Positions 43,911-51,841 of a stretch of 64,000 nucleotides of DNA are shown in pieces. Source of the stretch: Tagaea sp965279565 (GTDB taxonomy: Bacteria > Pseudomonadota > Alphaproteobacteria > CACIAM-22H2); NCBI GenBank assembly GCA_965279565.1, contig OZ257249.1, positions 2,976,001-3,040,000 of the forward strand. The letters are read 5' to 3'. Made by a program: the position numbers and the translations under genes. The notes under the pieces were generated by a model, which saw only the letters and a list, made by a program, of their open reading frames with translations, searched no databases and was not told the origin of the DNA. Position 1 is the first letter of the stretch, and the number at the start of each line of letters is the position of its first letter.

Positions 43911-44750
43911 ATGGCGCAGGAACGGTTCTTGATGGCCGGCGTGATGGGTTGGCCGGTGATGCATTCGCGTTCGCCCAAGCTGCATAACTACTGGCTCCAG
44001 AAGCACGGGCTGGCGGGCGTCTACGTGCCGCTGGGGATCAAGATCGAGGGATTGGCCGCCGCCCTGCGCGCACTTCCGGCCCTCGGCTTCTCCGGCTGCA
44101 ACCTGACGATCCCGCACAAGGTCGAGGCGCTGAAGATCGTCGACAATCTCGATCCGCTCGCCAAGCGCATCGGGGCCGCCAACTGCATCGTCGTCGGGCC
44201 AGACGGCTCGCTCAACGGCTTCAACAACGACGGCTGGGGCTACATCGAGAACGTCGTCGATCGCGTCCCGGGCTGGCGCGCGGACGCGGGCCCGATCGTC
44301 GTGGTCGGGGCGGGCGGAGGTGCGCGCGCCGTCATCGTCGGCCTGCAGGACCGCGGTGCGCGGGAAATCCGCCTCGTGAACCGGTCGCCCGAGCGGGCGG
44401 CCGCACTCGTGCAGCAGATCGGCGGTTCGATAACGACGATCGGCTGGAACGACCGGAACCGTGCGCTCGATGGGGCCGCAATGGTCGTCAACACGACCAG
44501 CCAAGGCATGGTCGGACAGCCCGCACTCGATCTTTCGCTCGACGCACTCCCGAAAACGGCACTCGTCTCCGACATCGTCTACACGCCGCTCGAAACGCCG
44601 CTGCTGGCCGCCGCCCGCATGCGAGGCAACCCCACCGTCGACGGGCTCGGCATGCTGCTGCATCAGGCGCGGCCTGCCTTCAAGGCGTGGTTCGGCGTGC
44701 TGCCCGAAGTGACGGCCGAGTTGCGCCAGTCGATCGAGGCGACGCTCTAG
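43911..44750 (+). CDS. aroE: Shikimate/quinate dehydrogenase (AroE family)
   Basis: A 279-residue NAD(P)-dependent enzyme with substrate Ser19 and Ser21 ('HSRSP'), catalytic Lys70 ('NLTIPHK'), Asn91 and Asp107 ('NNDGWG'), and a GAGGGAR nucleotide loop near 127-133. It interconverts shikimate (or quinate) and the 3-dehydro form. Placement at the end of a Liv-type importer operon next to gallate genes suggests catabolic oxidation of imported hydroaromatics rather than aromatic amino acid synthesis. A GAAGGGA site precedes ATG 43911. It directly abuts the convergent hydrolase gene. Confidence 0.9.
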   Translation: MAQERFLMAGVMGWPVMHSRSPKLHNYWLQKHGLAGVYVPLGIKIEGLAAALRALPALGFSGCNLTIPHKVEALKIVDNLDPLAKRIGAANCIVVGPDGSLNGFNNDGWGYIENVVDRVPGWRADAGPIVVVGAGGGARAVIVGLQDRGAREIRLVNRSPERAAALVQQIGGSITTIGWNDRNRALDGAAMVVNTTSQGMVGQPALDLSLDALPKTALVSDIVYTPLETPLLAAARMRGNPTVDGLGMLLHQARPAFKAWFGVLPEVTAELRQSIEATL

Positions 44751-45641
44751 TCAGACCGTCCGGGTCAACTCGCCGTAGATTTCCGGACGGCGTTTGCGCA
44801 GCTGGAACCACGGGTTGGTCCGCGCACGCTCGAACAGGGCCGGGTCGAGGTCAGCGACGATCATCTGGTCGTCGAGCGAGGGCGCCGTCGCCGCCTTCGG
44901 CAGCCCGTCGGGCCCGAGGATGTAGGCGCCCCCGACATGCGTCGAGTGCCCGTCGAACCCGACATGGTCGGACAGAACGCCGTAGACGCAGTTGGTGCGC
45001 GCCATCACGTCGTGGAACTTCATGCTCGGGAAGGCCAGCAGTTCGCGCTGGGCGGCCAGGATGTCCTTCTCCGGCCGGTTGGCCTCGGCACCGTCGAAGG
45101 TCAGCGTTCCGTCGGGCGCGTTCATCTTGCGGATCGCGTGCGGCAGCAGGACGATCTCGGCCCCCATGAGCGCGAGCACGCGCCAGCTTTCGAAGAAGTC
45201 GCTGTCGTGGCAGATGGCCGTCGCCACGCGCGCGAAGCCCAGATCGTAGACGGCCCATTCGTAGGCCTGCCGGAAGACGAAGAACTCGTCGTACGAGGCG
45301 TGCGTCTTGCGCTGCAGCCCGACCAGCCCGTCCGGGCCGACAAGTGCCTGCGTATTGTAATGCGTGCCGCGGTGAAGCTCGGCGAAGCCGTAGGAAACGA
45401 AGATCTCGCGTTCGGCCGCGCGTCTCGCGATCGTCGCGAAGATCGGGCCGTCGGCCGGTTCGGCATCGCGGACCACGTCGGGGCTGCCGTTGTGCCCCGT
45501 GGCCGACAGTTCGGGAAACAGCACGAGCGAGGCGCCGCGAACCTTTGCCTCGTCGATCAGGTCGAGATGGCGCGCGACGTTGTCGCGCGTGGCGAGGTGG
45601 CGGATGTTCACCTGCACCGCGGCGATCTTGGCGGCTTTCAT
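44751..45641 (-). CDS. Carbon-nitrogen hydrolase (nitrilase superfamily amidase)
   Basis: A 296-residue protein with the superfamily triad Glu44 ('FPELS'), Lys112 ('LQRKTHAS') and Cys144 ('AICHDSDF'). It hydrolyses a nitrile, amide or carbamoyl group. The C-terminal 'VADLDPALFERARTNPWFQLRKRRPEIYGEL' is typical of amidase or carbamoylase members. It is convergent with aroE and preceded by a 242-base region with unusual palindromes. The substrate is not deducible. Confidence 0.9.
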   Translation of the reverse strand: MKAAKIAAVQVNIRHLATRDNVARHLDLIDEAKVRGASLVLFPELSATGHNGSPDVVRDAEPADGPIFATIARRAAEREIFVSYGFAELHRGTHYNTQALVGPDGLVGLQRKTHASYDEFFVFRQAYEWAVYDLGFARVATAICHDSDFFESWRVLALMGAEIVLLPHAIRKMNAPDGTLTFDGAEANRPEKDILAAQRELLAFPSMKFHDVMARTNCVYGVLSDHVGFDGHSTHVGGAYILGPDGLPKAATAPSLDDQMIVADLDPALFERARTNPWFQLRKRRPEIYGELTRTV

Positions 45642-45732
45642 CGGCGTGTTCCTCCGGACATGTCCTGTTTGCGGCGAGGTTAGATTGGAAACTTCACCCG
45701 GGCCAAGGCCGCCGCGTTATGGGCTTATTTTC

Positions 45733-45761
45733 TTGACAATCGGAGGGCGTAATCCTATCGT
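45733..45761 (+). promoter_or_regulatory. Candidate sigma70-type promoter pointing away from the hydrolase gene
   Basis: TTGACA (45733-45738) and TATCGT (45756-45761) are separated by 17 bases on the + strand. No gene is read rightward from here; transcription would run through a boxA-like element into the antisense of the M81-family gene. It may drive a small RNA or be fortuitous. Confidence 0.4.
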
Positions 45762-45792
45762 TCGATGCTCTGGCGAACGTGCTCTTTGACAA
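45759..45792 (+). promoter_or_regulatory. rRNA-leader-like hairpin plus boxA element without an rRNA gene
   Basis: CGTTCG and CGAACG (45759-45764, 45774-45779) form a 6-bp stem with a 9-base loop, followed immediately by TGCTCTTTGACAA (45780-45792), one base from the classical rRNA antitermination boxA TGCTCTTTAACAA. In rRNA leaders a boxB hairpin precedes boxA in the same order. Only the pattern is seen; function is inference. Confidence 0.4.
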
Positions 45793-45819
45793 GTGAATAC
45801 GTACTACAGCGAAAAGCGC

Positions 45820-45836
45820 ACGGAGGTTACCTCCGT
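45820..45836. repeat. Perfect inverted repeat downstream of the M81-family gene
   Basis: ACGGAGG-TTA-CCTCCGT, with 7-base arms and a 3-base centre. It lies 47 bases beyond the stop of the M81-family gene and upstream of the hydrolase gene (both read leftward). It could be a terminator stem or an operator; there is no T-run. Confidence 0.5.
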
Positions 45837-45856
45837 TATGCTTCAAGCACTTGGAT

Positions 45857-45871
45857 AGGTTACGGTAACCT
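45857..45871. repeat. Perfect palindrome AGGTTAC-G-GTAACCT
   Basis: Seven-base arms around a single central G, 12 bases past the stop of the M81-family gene. The core GGTTAC also occurs in the repeat at 45820-45836, so the two palindromes share sequence. A single-base centre suits a dimeric repressor site better than an RNA hairpin. Confidence 0.45.
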
Positions 45872-45883
45872 GTCGTCTCCTGT

Positions 45884-47383
45884 TCAGCCGACCATCTGCG
45901 GCGAATAGATCTTCGCTGCCGGCGTGAATGTCACGTTCTCGTCCAGCGGATAGACCGGCCGCGCGCAGATCGTGTGGCCGAGGCTCTTCAGGTTCGCCGA
46001 CGTCGCACCCGGCGCGTCGACATTGAAGTTCGCGTCCGTCCACGCGTCGAACATGTGGTTCTCGGTGTGCGGCGACTTGACGACGATCAGGTCGAAATCC
46101 GTCGGGTTCTGGCCGTTGGCGAAATACATTGCCCGGTCGAACAGGAAGACCGGCAGGCTCATCACGACGACCGTGAAGCTGCCGAACTGGAGAACCGCCG
46201 TGGGGCCGCCGGCGAGCGGCGCCTTCATCGTCTCCAGCCGCGCGCTGCCGTCGGACAGGAGCTTGACCTCTGCCTTCACGCGCATCGGCTTGAAGCGCTT
46301 GGGATCGACGGTCCCGCCGAGATCGACCTCGATCGTGGCACCTACGCCGGCCTTGTGCGCGGCCAGTGCCGCCTTGGCATCGATGAGAGGGGCGAGGACC
46401 CGGCGGTCGTAGCCGGCCTCCTTGAGGGCGCGCAGGATCTCCGCGCTGTCGCCGGATGCGCCCGACGATGTGGCGTCGGCCGCGTCGGTGAAGATCACGG
46501 GGCCTTCGATACTCTTGGCCTGCGCGATCGCGCGCTCGACCGAGATGAGCTTGCCCTGCATGCGGAATCGCAGGTTCCAGAAGTCGCGCGCGAGGCGGGC
46601 GGCTTCGCGCTCGGCGGCGGCGCGGTTGCCGTCGGCCATGATCAGTACCTGCGAGCACAGCTCGGGTACGTCGGTGAACGGGTTGCCGATCATGATCCCG
46701 GCGGCGAGCGCCACGCCGTCGCGTTCCAGACGCAGGCATTCGCGCAGCAGTTCGCCGTAGCAGCCGTTCTTGGTGATCAGCTCGTCGCCGCGCACGAGGG
46801 CGGGGATCGTGACGCGGACGATCTCGGGCCGGATCTTGCCGGCGATCAGGCGCAGCAGCAGGCGCGCCGCGCGCGCACCGGTGTCGGCGAAATCGACATG
46901 CGGATAGGTCCGGTAGATCGCGAAACCGGTCGAATGGCGCAGCATCCGGTCGGTCAGGATGCCGTGCAGGTCGAGCGAGATGACGATCGGCAGCTTCGGG
47001 CCGACCATCGCGCGCACCTGCTCCAGCAGGTACCCTTCCGGGTCGAGCTCGCCGTCCGCTCCCATGGCGCCGTGCATCGAGAAATAGATCCCGTCGATCC
47101 GGTCGAGACTGCCCCGCACGCTGTCGAGGATCTCGCCGGAAAGCCGCTTCCAGCCGGCGGCGGACAGCAGGCCGGCACTGCCCGCGCGTGCCGAGATCGT
47201 CGGAATCACCTCGATGTCGCCGGCCGCGTCGAACACGGCAAGCGCGCCGCCCACGCCCTGGTTGGTGCCGCGCTGGCCGAAGATGGCGGCGCCGCGCTGG
47301 ATGTGGAAATCCTCGTAACCCGACTGGAGGGGATTGAATGACGAGATTTCCTGCATGCACTCGACGACAAGGATCCGCTTCAT
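45884..47383 (-). CDS. M81 family protein (MlrC-like metallopeptidase)
   Basis: A 499-residue protein with an MlrC N-terminal domain ('ILVVECMQEISSFNP' at 4-18, 'YFSMHGAMGADGELDPEGYLL' near 100, 'SLDLHGILTDRM' near 140, metal-binding His/Asp segments) and an MlrC C-terminal domain ('FTDAADATSSGASGDSAEILRAL' near 305). MlrC of sphingomonads hydrolyses linear microcystin fragments, but most family members have unknown peptide or amide substrates. It is divergent from a peptide importer, which suggests it processes an imported peptide. ATG 47383 was chosen because the MlrC fold begins there. Confidence 0.9.
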   Translation of the reverse strand: MKRILVVECMQEISSFNPLQSGYEDFHIQRGAAIFGQRGTNQGVGGALAVFDAAGDIEVIPTISARAGSAGLLSAAGWKRLSGEILDSVRGSLDRIDGIYFSMHGAMGADGELDPEGYLLEQVRAMVGPKLPIVISLDLHGILTDRMLRHSTGFAIYRTYPHVDFADTGARAARLLLRLIAGKIRPEIVRVTIPALVRGDELITKNGCYGELLRECLRLERDGVALAAGIMIGNPFTDVPELCSQVLIMADGNRAAAEREAARLARDFWNLRFRMQGKLISVERAIAQAKSIEGPVIFTDAADATSSGASGDSAEILRALKEAGYDRRVLAPLIDAKAALAAHKAGVGATIEVDLGGTVDPKRFKPMRVKAEVKLLSDGSARLETMKAPLAGGPTAVLQFGSFTVVVMSLPVFLFDRAMYFANGQNPTDFDLIVVKSPHTENHMFDAWTDANFNVDAPGATSANLKSLGHTICARPVYPLDENVTFTPAAKIYSPQMVG

Positions 47384-47610
47384 CTTCGCTCTCCGGTGGA
47401 CGGGACTGCCGCGTCGGGCCGAGCCCGAGCGGGGCCGACATTCGAGCGTCGGCCGGCGCCGGACGCAAGAAGGTTCATCAGGTTGCACTATTTCCGGGCA
47501 GGCGCAGGAACGGGGAGGGGCCGGACGTGCTTGACTCGGTATGGACCAAGTGTGTTCTACTATCCGGAATAAGTCGGGCAGATATGCTGACCTGATAGCA
47601 GGGGGGAAAA
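47384..47610. promoter_or_regulatory. Divergent promoter region between M81-family gene and peptide importer
   Basis: 227 bases without a gene. A TTGACT (47531) and TACTAT (47558) occur upstream of the binding-protein gene, but the 21-base spacing is too long for a standard promoter. TATCCGG-A-ATA forms an imperfect palindrome near 47561-47571. A strong purine-rich ribosome-binding site (AGCAGGGGGGAAAA) precedes ATG 47611. Nothing else stands out. Confidence 0.3.
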
Positions 47611-49653
47611 ATGGCATTCAGATCGCCGTTGTTGATCCAGTTGGCGCTGGGTTTCGTGTTCGCGGTCGGGGCGATGTCGCCGGTATCGGCGCAGTCCTCG
47701 CTCGGACAATCCGGGCTCGTCGGCACGCCCGAGGGCATCACGATCGTCACCGATCAGGCCCAGTGGCCGAAAACCTTCAATGAGGCGCCCCAGCTCGCCG
47801 ATCTCGTGAAGCAGGGCAAGCTGCCGGCGGTCAAGGACCGCCTGCCGCAGGACCTCATGGTAATCAAGCCGGTCCGGGAGATCGGCAAGTACGGCGGCAC
47901 CTGGCGCCGCGGCTTCACCGGTCCCGGCGACGACGAGAACGGCAACCGCATCAACGCGTCGGACCGTCCGATGCTGGTCGACCATACGGGCGCGAAGGTC
48001 AATCCTTCGCTCGCCAAGTCGTGGAAGATGAGCGACGACGGCAAGGTCTTCACGCTCAACCTGCGTCGCGGCCTGCGCTGGTCGGACGGCGCGCCGATGA
48101 CCGCGGACGACTTCGTCTTCTGGTTCGAGGAGATCTACTCCAACAAGGAGATCCTCCCGGTCGGCATCCCCGACATGACGCCGGCCGGCAAGCCCGGCAA
48201 GATCGTCAAGGTCGACGACTACACCGTTAACTTCGTGTTCGAGGTCCCGTTCTTCCTGTTCGAGGATCTGATGGGCGGCGACACGCTCATCGGCGGCGGG
48301 CAGGCGGTGCGCCAGTCGAACAAGCGCAGCCACGGCGCCTACGCGCCGGCGCACTATCTCAAGAAGTTCCTGCCGAAGTTCATGACGGGCGGTGCCGATG
48401 CGGCGAATGCCGCGGCCCGAGCCGAGGGCTTCGACAGCTGGATCGCGCGCCTGCACTTCAAGAAGGACTGGACGCTCAATCCGGAACTTCCAGTGCTCGG
48501 GCCGTACCGCACGATCCAGCCGATCAACAACGCCGTGTGGGTCATGGAACGCAACCCGTTCTACTGGGCCGTCGACACGGCGGGCAACCAGCTGCCCTAT
48601 ATCGACCGCGTCCAGATGACGGTCGTCGAGAACCTCGAGGTCCTGAACCTGCGCGCGATGGCGGGCGACTACGACCTCCAGGAACGTCACATCGATCTCG
48701 GCAAGCTGCCGGTCCTTCTCGAGAACCAGGCCCGCGGCAAGTACAAGGTCCATCTCGACCTGGCCCTCAACGGCACGGACGCGATCTACCACTTCAACCA
48801 GAGCTTCGACGCCGACGCCGAGATCGCCAAGTGGCTGCGCAACGCGGACTTCCGCCGCGCGCTGTCGCTCGCGATCGACCGCAAGCAGCTGAACGAGACA
48901 TTCTGGCTCGGCGTCGCCGTGCCGGGCTCGACGGCGCCGGGCGAAGCGCTTCCGTACTTCCCCGGTCCGGGCTGGCGCGAGAAGTGGTCGACCTTCGACC
49001 AGAAGCAGGCCAACGAGATGCTCGACAAGATCGGCCTCTCGAAAAAGGACGCGCAGGGCTTCCGGGTCCGTACGGACAACGGGCAGCGTCTTCGCATCCA
49101 GATCCAGGCCGTGCAGGCGTTCCTGCCCTGGCCGAAGATCAGCGAAATGGTCGCCGACCAGTGGGCGAAGGTCGGCATCCAGGCCGATGTGCGCGACACG
49201 GAACGCAACCTTGCCTTCACGCGCACGCAGAACAACGAGCACCACATCATGGTGTGGAACAACGGCGGGACGGAACTTCTCTACCTGTTCCCGCGCCATG
49301 CGATCCCGGTCGACCCAACCGAGGCCTTCATGGGGCCCGAACACGCCAAGTGGTACGCCTCGGGCGGAACGCAGGGCAAGAAGCCGGAAGATCCGAACAT
49401 CCTCAAGATGCTCGAGCTCTTCACGTCGGCTGCCGGGCAGAAGACCGAGGACCGCATCAAGACGGCTCAGGAAGTCTGGAAGATCCTGATCGACCAGCAG
49501 TACGCGATCGGCACGGTCGGCCAATCGCCGGCACTGATGGGCGTGCGTCTCGTCAGTGAGCGTCTCGGGAACGTCCCGTCGCGCAACTGCATCGCCCAGC
49601 ACTGCCGTACGCCGGGCGGCGCGCACCCGGAAACGTGGTTCTACAAGAATTGA
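47611..49653 (+). CDS. Peptide/oligopeptide ABC transporter substrate-binding protein (SBP family 5, long form)
   Basis: A 680-residue secreted protein with a signal peptide (about 1-27, ending PVSAQ) and a family 5 core: 'LRRGLRWSDGAPMTADDFVFWFE', 'ERNPFYWAVDTAGNQLPYIDRV' and 'NADFRRALSLAIDRKQLNETFWLG'. It is over 100 residues longer than DppA/OppA, with an extended N-terminal region ('EIGKYGGTWRRGFTGPGD') seen in a distinct subfamily. It heads a five-gene importer operon and is divergent from an M81 peptidase-like gene. Confidence 0.93.
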   Translation: MAFRSPLLIQLALGFVFAVGAMSPVSAQSSLGQSGLVGTPEGITIVTDQAQWPKTFNEAPQLADLVKQGKLPAVKDRLPQDLMVIKPVREIGKYGGTWRRGFTGPGDDENGNRINASDRPMLVDHTGAKVNPSLAKSWKMSDDGKVFTLNLRRGLRWSDGAPMTADDFVFWFEEIYSNKEILPVGIPDMTPAGKPGKIVKVDDYTVNFVFEVPFFLFEDLMGGDTLIGGGQAVRQSNKRSHGAYAPAHYLKKFLPKFMTGGADAANAAARAEGFDSWIARLHFKKDWTLNPELPVLGPYRTIQPINNAVWVMERNPFYWAVDTAGNQLPYIDRVQMTVVENLEVLNLRAMAGDYDLQERHIDLGKLPVLLENQARGKYKVHLDLALNGTDAIYHFNQSFDADAEIAKWLRNADFRRALSLAIDRKQLNETFWLGVAVPGSTAPGEALPYFPGPGWREKWSTFDQKQANEMLDKIGLSKKDAQGFRVRTDNGQRLRIQIQAVQAFLPWPKISEMVADQWAKVGIQADVRDTERNLAFTRTQNNEHHIMVWNNGGTELLYLFPRHAIPVDPTEAFMGPEHAKWYASGGTQGKKPEDPNILKMLELFTSAAGQKTEDRIKTAQEVWKILIDQQYAIGTVGQSPALMGVRLVSERLGNVPSRNCIAQHCRTPGGAHPETWFYKN

Positions 49654-49682
49654 TCGGGAACACTCTTAGCGTCGTATTGCGG

Positions 49683-49713
49683 CTCAACCCCCGGACCAGC
49701 TCCGGGGGTTGAG
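49683..49713 (+). repeat. Strong hairpin between binding-protein and permease genes, covering the ribosome-binding region
   Basis: A perfect 13-bp stem: CTCAACCCCCGGA (49683-49695) pairs with TCCGGGGGTTGAG (49701-49713) around a CCAGC loop. It ends 5 bases before the permease ATG (49719), and the only purine-rich Shine-Dalgarno candidate (GGGGG) lies inside the stem. It should stabilise the upstream mRNA and reduce permease translation. No T-run follows. Confidence 0.75.
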
Positions 49714-49718
49714 TTCGC

Positions 49719-50711
49719 ATGCTTACCTATACACTTCAGCGTTTCGGCCTTGCCCTCGTCACGATCTGGGCGATCTCCGTCATTTCGTTCGTCATCATCC
49801 AGCTTCCGCCGGGCGACTTCGTCGACGCGTACATCGCCAGCCTCTCGGCATCCGGTTCGATGGTCCGCCAGGAGGAAGCGCAGGCGCTGCGCCAGCTCTA
49901 TGGCCTCGACCAGCCGATCTGGGTCCAGTACTGGAAGTGGTCGAGCCGCGTCATGCAGGGCGATTTCGGCACGTCGATGGAATGGGGCCGTCCGGTTACC
50001 GAAGTGCTCGGCGACCGCCTGTGGCTCACCGTCGCGGTCTCGCTCGCGGCAATCTTCCTGACCTGGGGGATCGCACTTCCGATCGGCATCTACTCGGCCG
50101 TCCGGCAATACTCGATGGCCGATTATGCGTTCACGCTGGTCGGCTTCGTCGGCCTTGCCGTGCCGAACTTCTTGCTCGCCCTGATCATCATGTATTTCGG
50201 GTTCGTGCTGTTCGACATCAATGTCGGCGGGCTCTTCTCGGCCGAGTACCAGCTCGCCCCCTGGTCCTGGGGCAAGGTGATGGACCTGATGGCGCACCTG
50301 CCGCTGCCGGCCCTGATCCTGGCGCTCGCGGGCACGGCCCAGCTCATCCGCATCATGCGTGCGAACCTGCTTGACGAACTGCGCCGCCCCTACGTGGCGA
50401 CGGCGCGCGCCCGCGGCCTCGCCGAGTGGCGCGTCATCGTGAAATACCCGGTGCGGGCAGCCCTAAACCCGTTCGCCAGTACGATCGGGTATCTGCTGCC
50501 CTTCGTTGTGTCAGGGTCGATCGTTGTGTCGCTCGTCCTGTCGCTGCCCACGGTCGGCCCGCTTCTGCTGCGTGCCCTGGTGGCGCAGGACATGTTCCTC
50601 GCAGGCACGATCGTGCTGCTGCTCGGCGTGCTTACGGTCATCGGCACGTTCATCTCCGATCTGATCCTGATGTGGATCGATCCCAGGATCAGGGCGGGTA
50701 TCCACGGATGA
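49719..50711 (+). CDS. Peptide ABC transporter permease, DppB/OppB-like
   Basis: A 330-residue membrane protein beginning 'MLTYTLQRFGLALVTIWAISVISFVIIQLPPGDF', the conserved DppB start, with an EAA-type loop ('ARARGLAEWRVIVKYPVRAALNP', near residue 228) and about six membrane segments. It is coupled to the next permease gene by ATGA. Its translation may be limited by the hairpin just upstream. Confidence 0.94.
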   Translation: MLTYTLQRFGLALVTIWAISVISFVIIQLPPGDFVDAYIASLSASGSMVRQEEAQALRQLYGLDQPIWVQYWKWSSRVMQGDFGTSMEWGRPVTEVLGDRLWLTVAVSLAAIFLTWGIALPIGIYSAVRQYSMADYAFTLVGFVGLAVPNFLLALIIMYFGFVLFDINVGGLFSAEYQLAPWSWGKVMDLMAHLPLPALILALAGTAQLIRIMRANLLDELRRPYVATARARGLAEWRVIVKYPVRAALNPFASTIGYLLPFVVSGSIVVSLVLSLPTVGPLLLRALVAQDMFLAGTIVLLLGVLTVIGTFISDLILMWIDPRIRAGIHG

Positions 50712-51841
50712 GCGAGGTGGCAAAGGCAGGCACGCCGTTCGTGACTGCCGCAGAAGAGAAGGTTGCCGCAGCAACACAGCTGCAGCTCACCTGGTGGCGG
50801 TTTCGCAAGCATCGCGTCGCGGTGATTAGCGGCATCGTCGTGATCATGTTCTATCTGATGGCGCTGTTCGCCGATTTCCTGGCCGTAACCGGGCCGCATT
50901 CCACCGACGCGGCCCGCAGCTACATCCCGCCCCAGGCGATCCACTGGTTCGAGGAGGACGGCAGCTTCAAGCCGCACGTCTACGCGCTGAAGGGGCGGCG
51001 CGACATGCGGACGTTCAAGCTGATCTACGCGCCGGACCCGAGTGATCGGCGCTATCTGGTGCTTTTCGCGGAAGGCTATTCGTACAATCTTCTCGGCCTG
51101 TTCGAGACGAAGCGGCATTTGATCGGGCTCGACCGCGGTGTTCCCGAGGATGCGCTGTTCCTCCTCGGCACCGACCAGCTGGGTCGGGATGTCTGGTCCA
51201 GGTTGATGCTCGCGACGCGTACGTCGCTGTCGATCGGCCTCATAGGCGTCGGGCTGTCCTTATTCCTCGGCATCCTGCTAGGTGGCGTTTCGGGTCTCTA
51301 TGGCGGAGTCATCGACACGGCAATCCAGCGACTGATCGAGATCTTGCGATCGATCCCGACAATTCCGCTGTGGATGGGGCTCGCGGCTGCTCTCCCGAAT
51401 GACTGGTCGGTGACCCAGGTCTATATCGCGATCACGGTCATCATCTCGCTGATCGGCTGGACCGAGCTTGCGCGCGTCGTACGCGGACGATTCTTGGCGC
51501 TGCGCGAGGAGGATTTCGTCACGGCGGCCGAACTTGCCGGCGCGTCGCGGCTGCGGATCATCTTCCGTCACATGGTTCCCTCGTTCCTGTCGCACATCAT
51601 CGCGGCCGTCAGCCTCGCCCTGCCGGCGATGATCATCAGCGAAACGACGCTGTCGTTCCTCGGCCTCGGCCTGCGCCCGCCGGCCATCTCGTGGGGCGTC
51701 CTGCTGCAGGACGCGCAGAATCTCCAAGCGATTGCGATCGCGCCGTGGCTGCTTCTCGTGGCCGTTCCGGTCGTCATCGTCATCCTTGCCTTCAACTTCC
51801 TCGGCGACGGCCTGCGGGACGCGGCGGATCCCTATGGCTGA
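50708..51841 (+). CDS. Peptide ABC transporter permease, DppC/OppC-like, with enlarged first periplasmic domain
   Basis: A 377-residue permease. After the first membrane segment ('VAVISGIVVIMFYLMALFADFL') there is a roughly 110-residue non-membrane insert (about 65-170) before 'LLGTDQLGRDVWSRLMLATRTSLSIGLIG', longer than in ordinary DppC (about 300 aa in total). The EAA loop is 'AAELAGASRLRIIFRHMVPSFL'. The insert matches the unusually long binding protein encoded upstream, so the two may form a specific docking surface; this is inference. It overlaps the ATPase gene by 8 bases. Confidence 0.93.
   Translation: MSEVAKAGTPFVTAAEEKVAAATQLQLTWWRFRKHRVAVISGIVVIMFYLMALFADFLAVTGPHSTDAARSYIPPQAIHWFEEDGSFKPHVYALKGRRDMRTFKLIYAPDPSDRRYLVLFAEGYSYNLLGLFETKRHLIGLDRGVPEDALFLLGTDQLGRDVWSRLMLATRTSLSIGLIGVGLSLFLGILLGGVSGLYGGVIDTAIQRLIEILRSIPTIPLWMGLAAALPNDWSVTQVYIAITVIISLIGWTELARVVRGRFLALREEDFVTAAELAGASRLRIIFRHMVPSFLSHIIAAVSLALPAMIISETTLSFLGLGLRPPAISWGVLLQDAQNLQAIAIAPWLLLVAVPVVIVILAFNFLGDGLRDAADPYG

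Noticed and set aside
45780..45840. Remnant of a 16S rRNA gene (GGTTACCTCC resembles part of the 16S 3' region)
   Set aside because: The match is limited to a short palindromic stretch; no longer rRNA sequence can be recognised on either strand.
45884..47383. Microcystin degradation by an MlrC enzyme
   Set aside because: The MlrC family is broad. There is no mlrA, mlrB or mlrD nearby, so only the family name is justified.
47560..49626. Long open frame of 688 codons on the - strand, antisense to the peptide-binding protein gene
   Set aside because: High third-position G+C keeps the mirrored frame open. Its translation is low-complexity and charged, has no recognisable domain, and the + strand frame encodes a clear family 5 binding protein.
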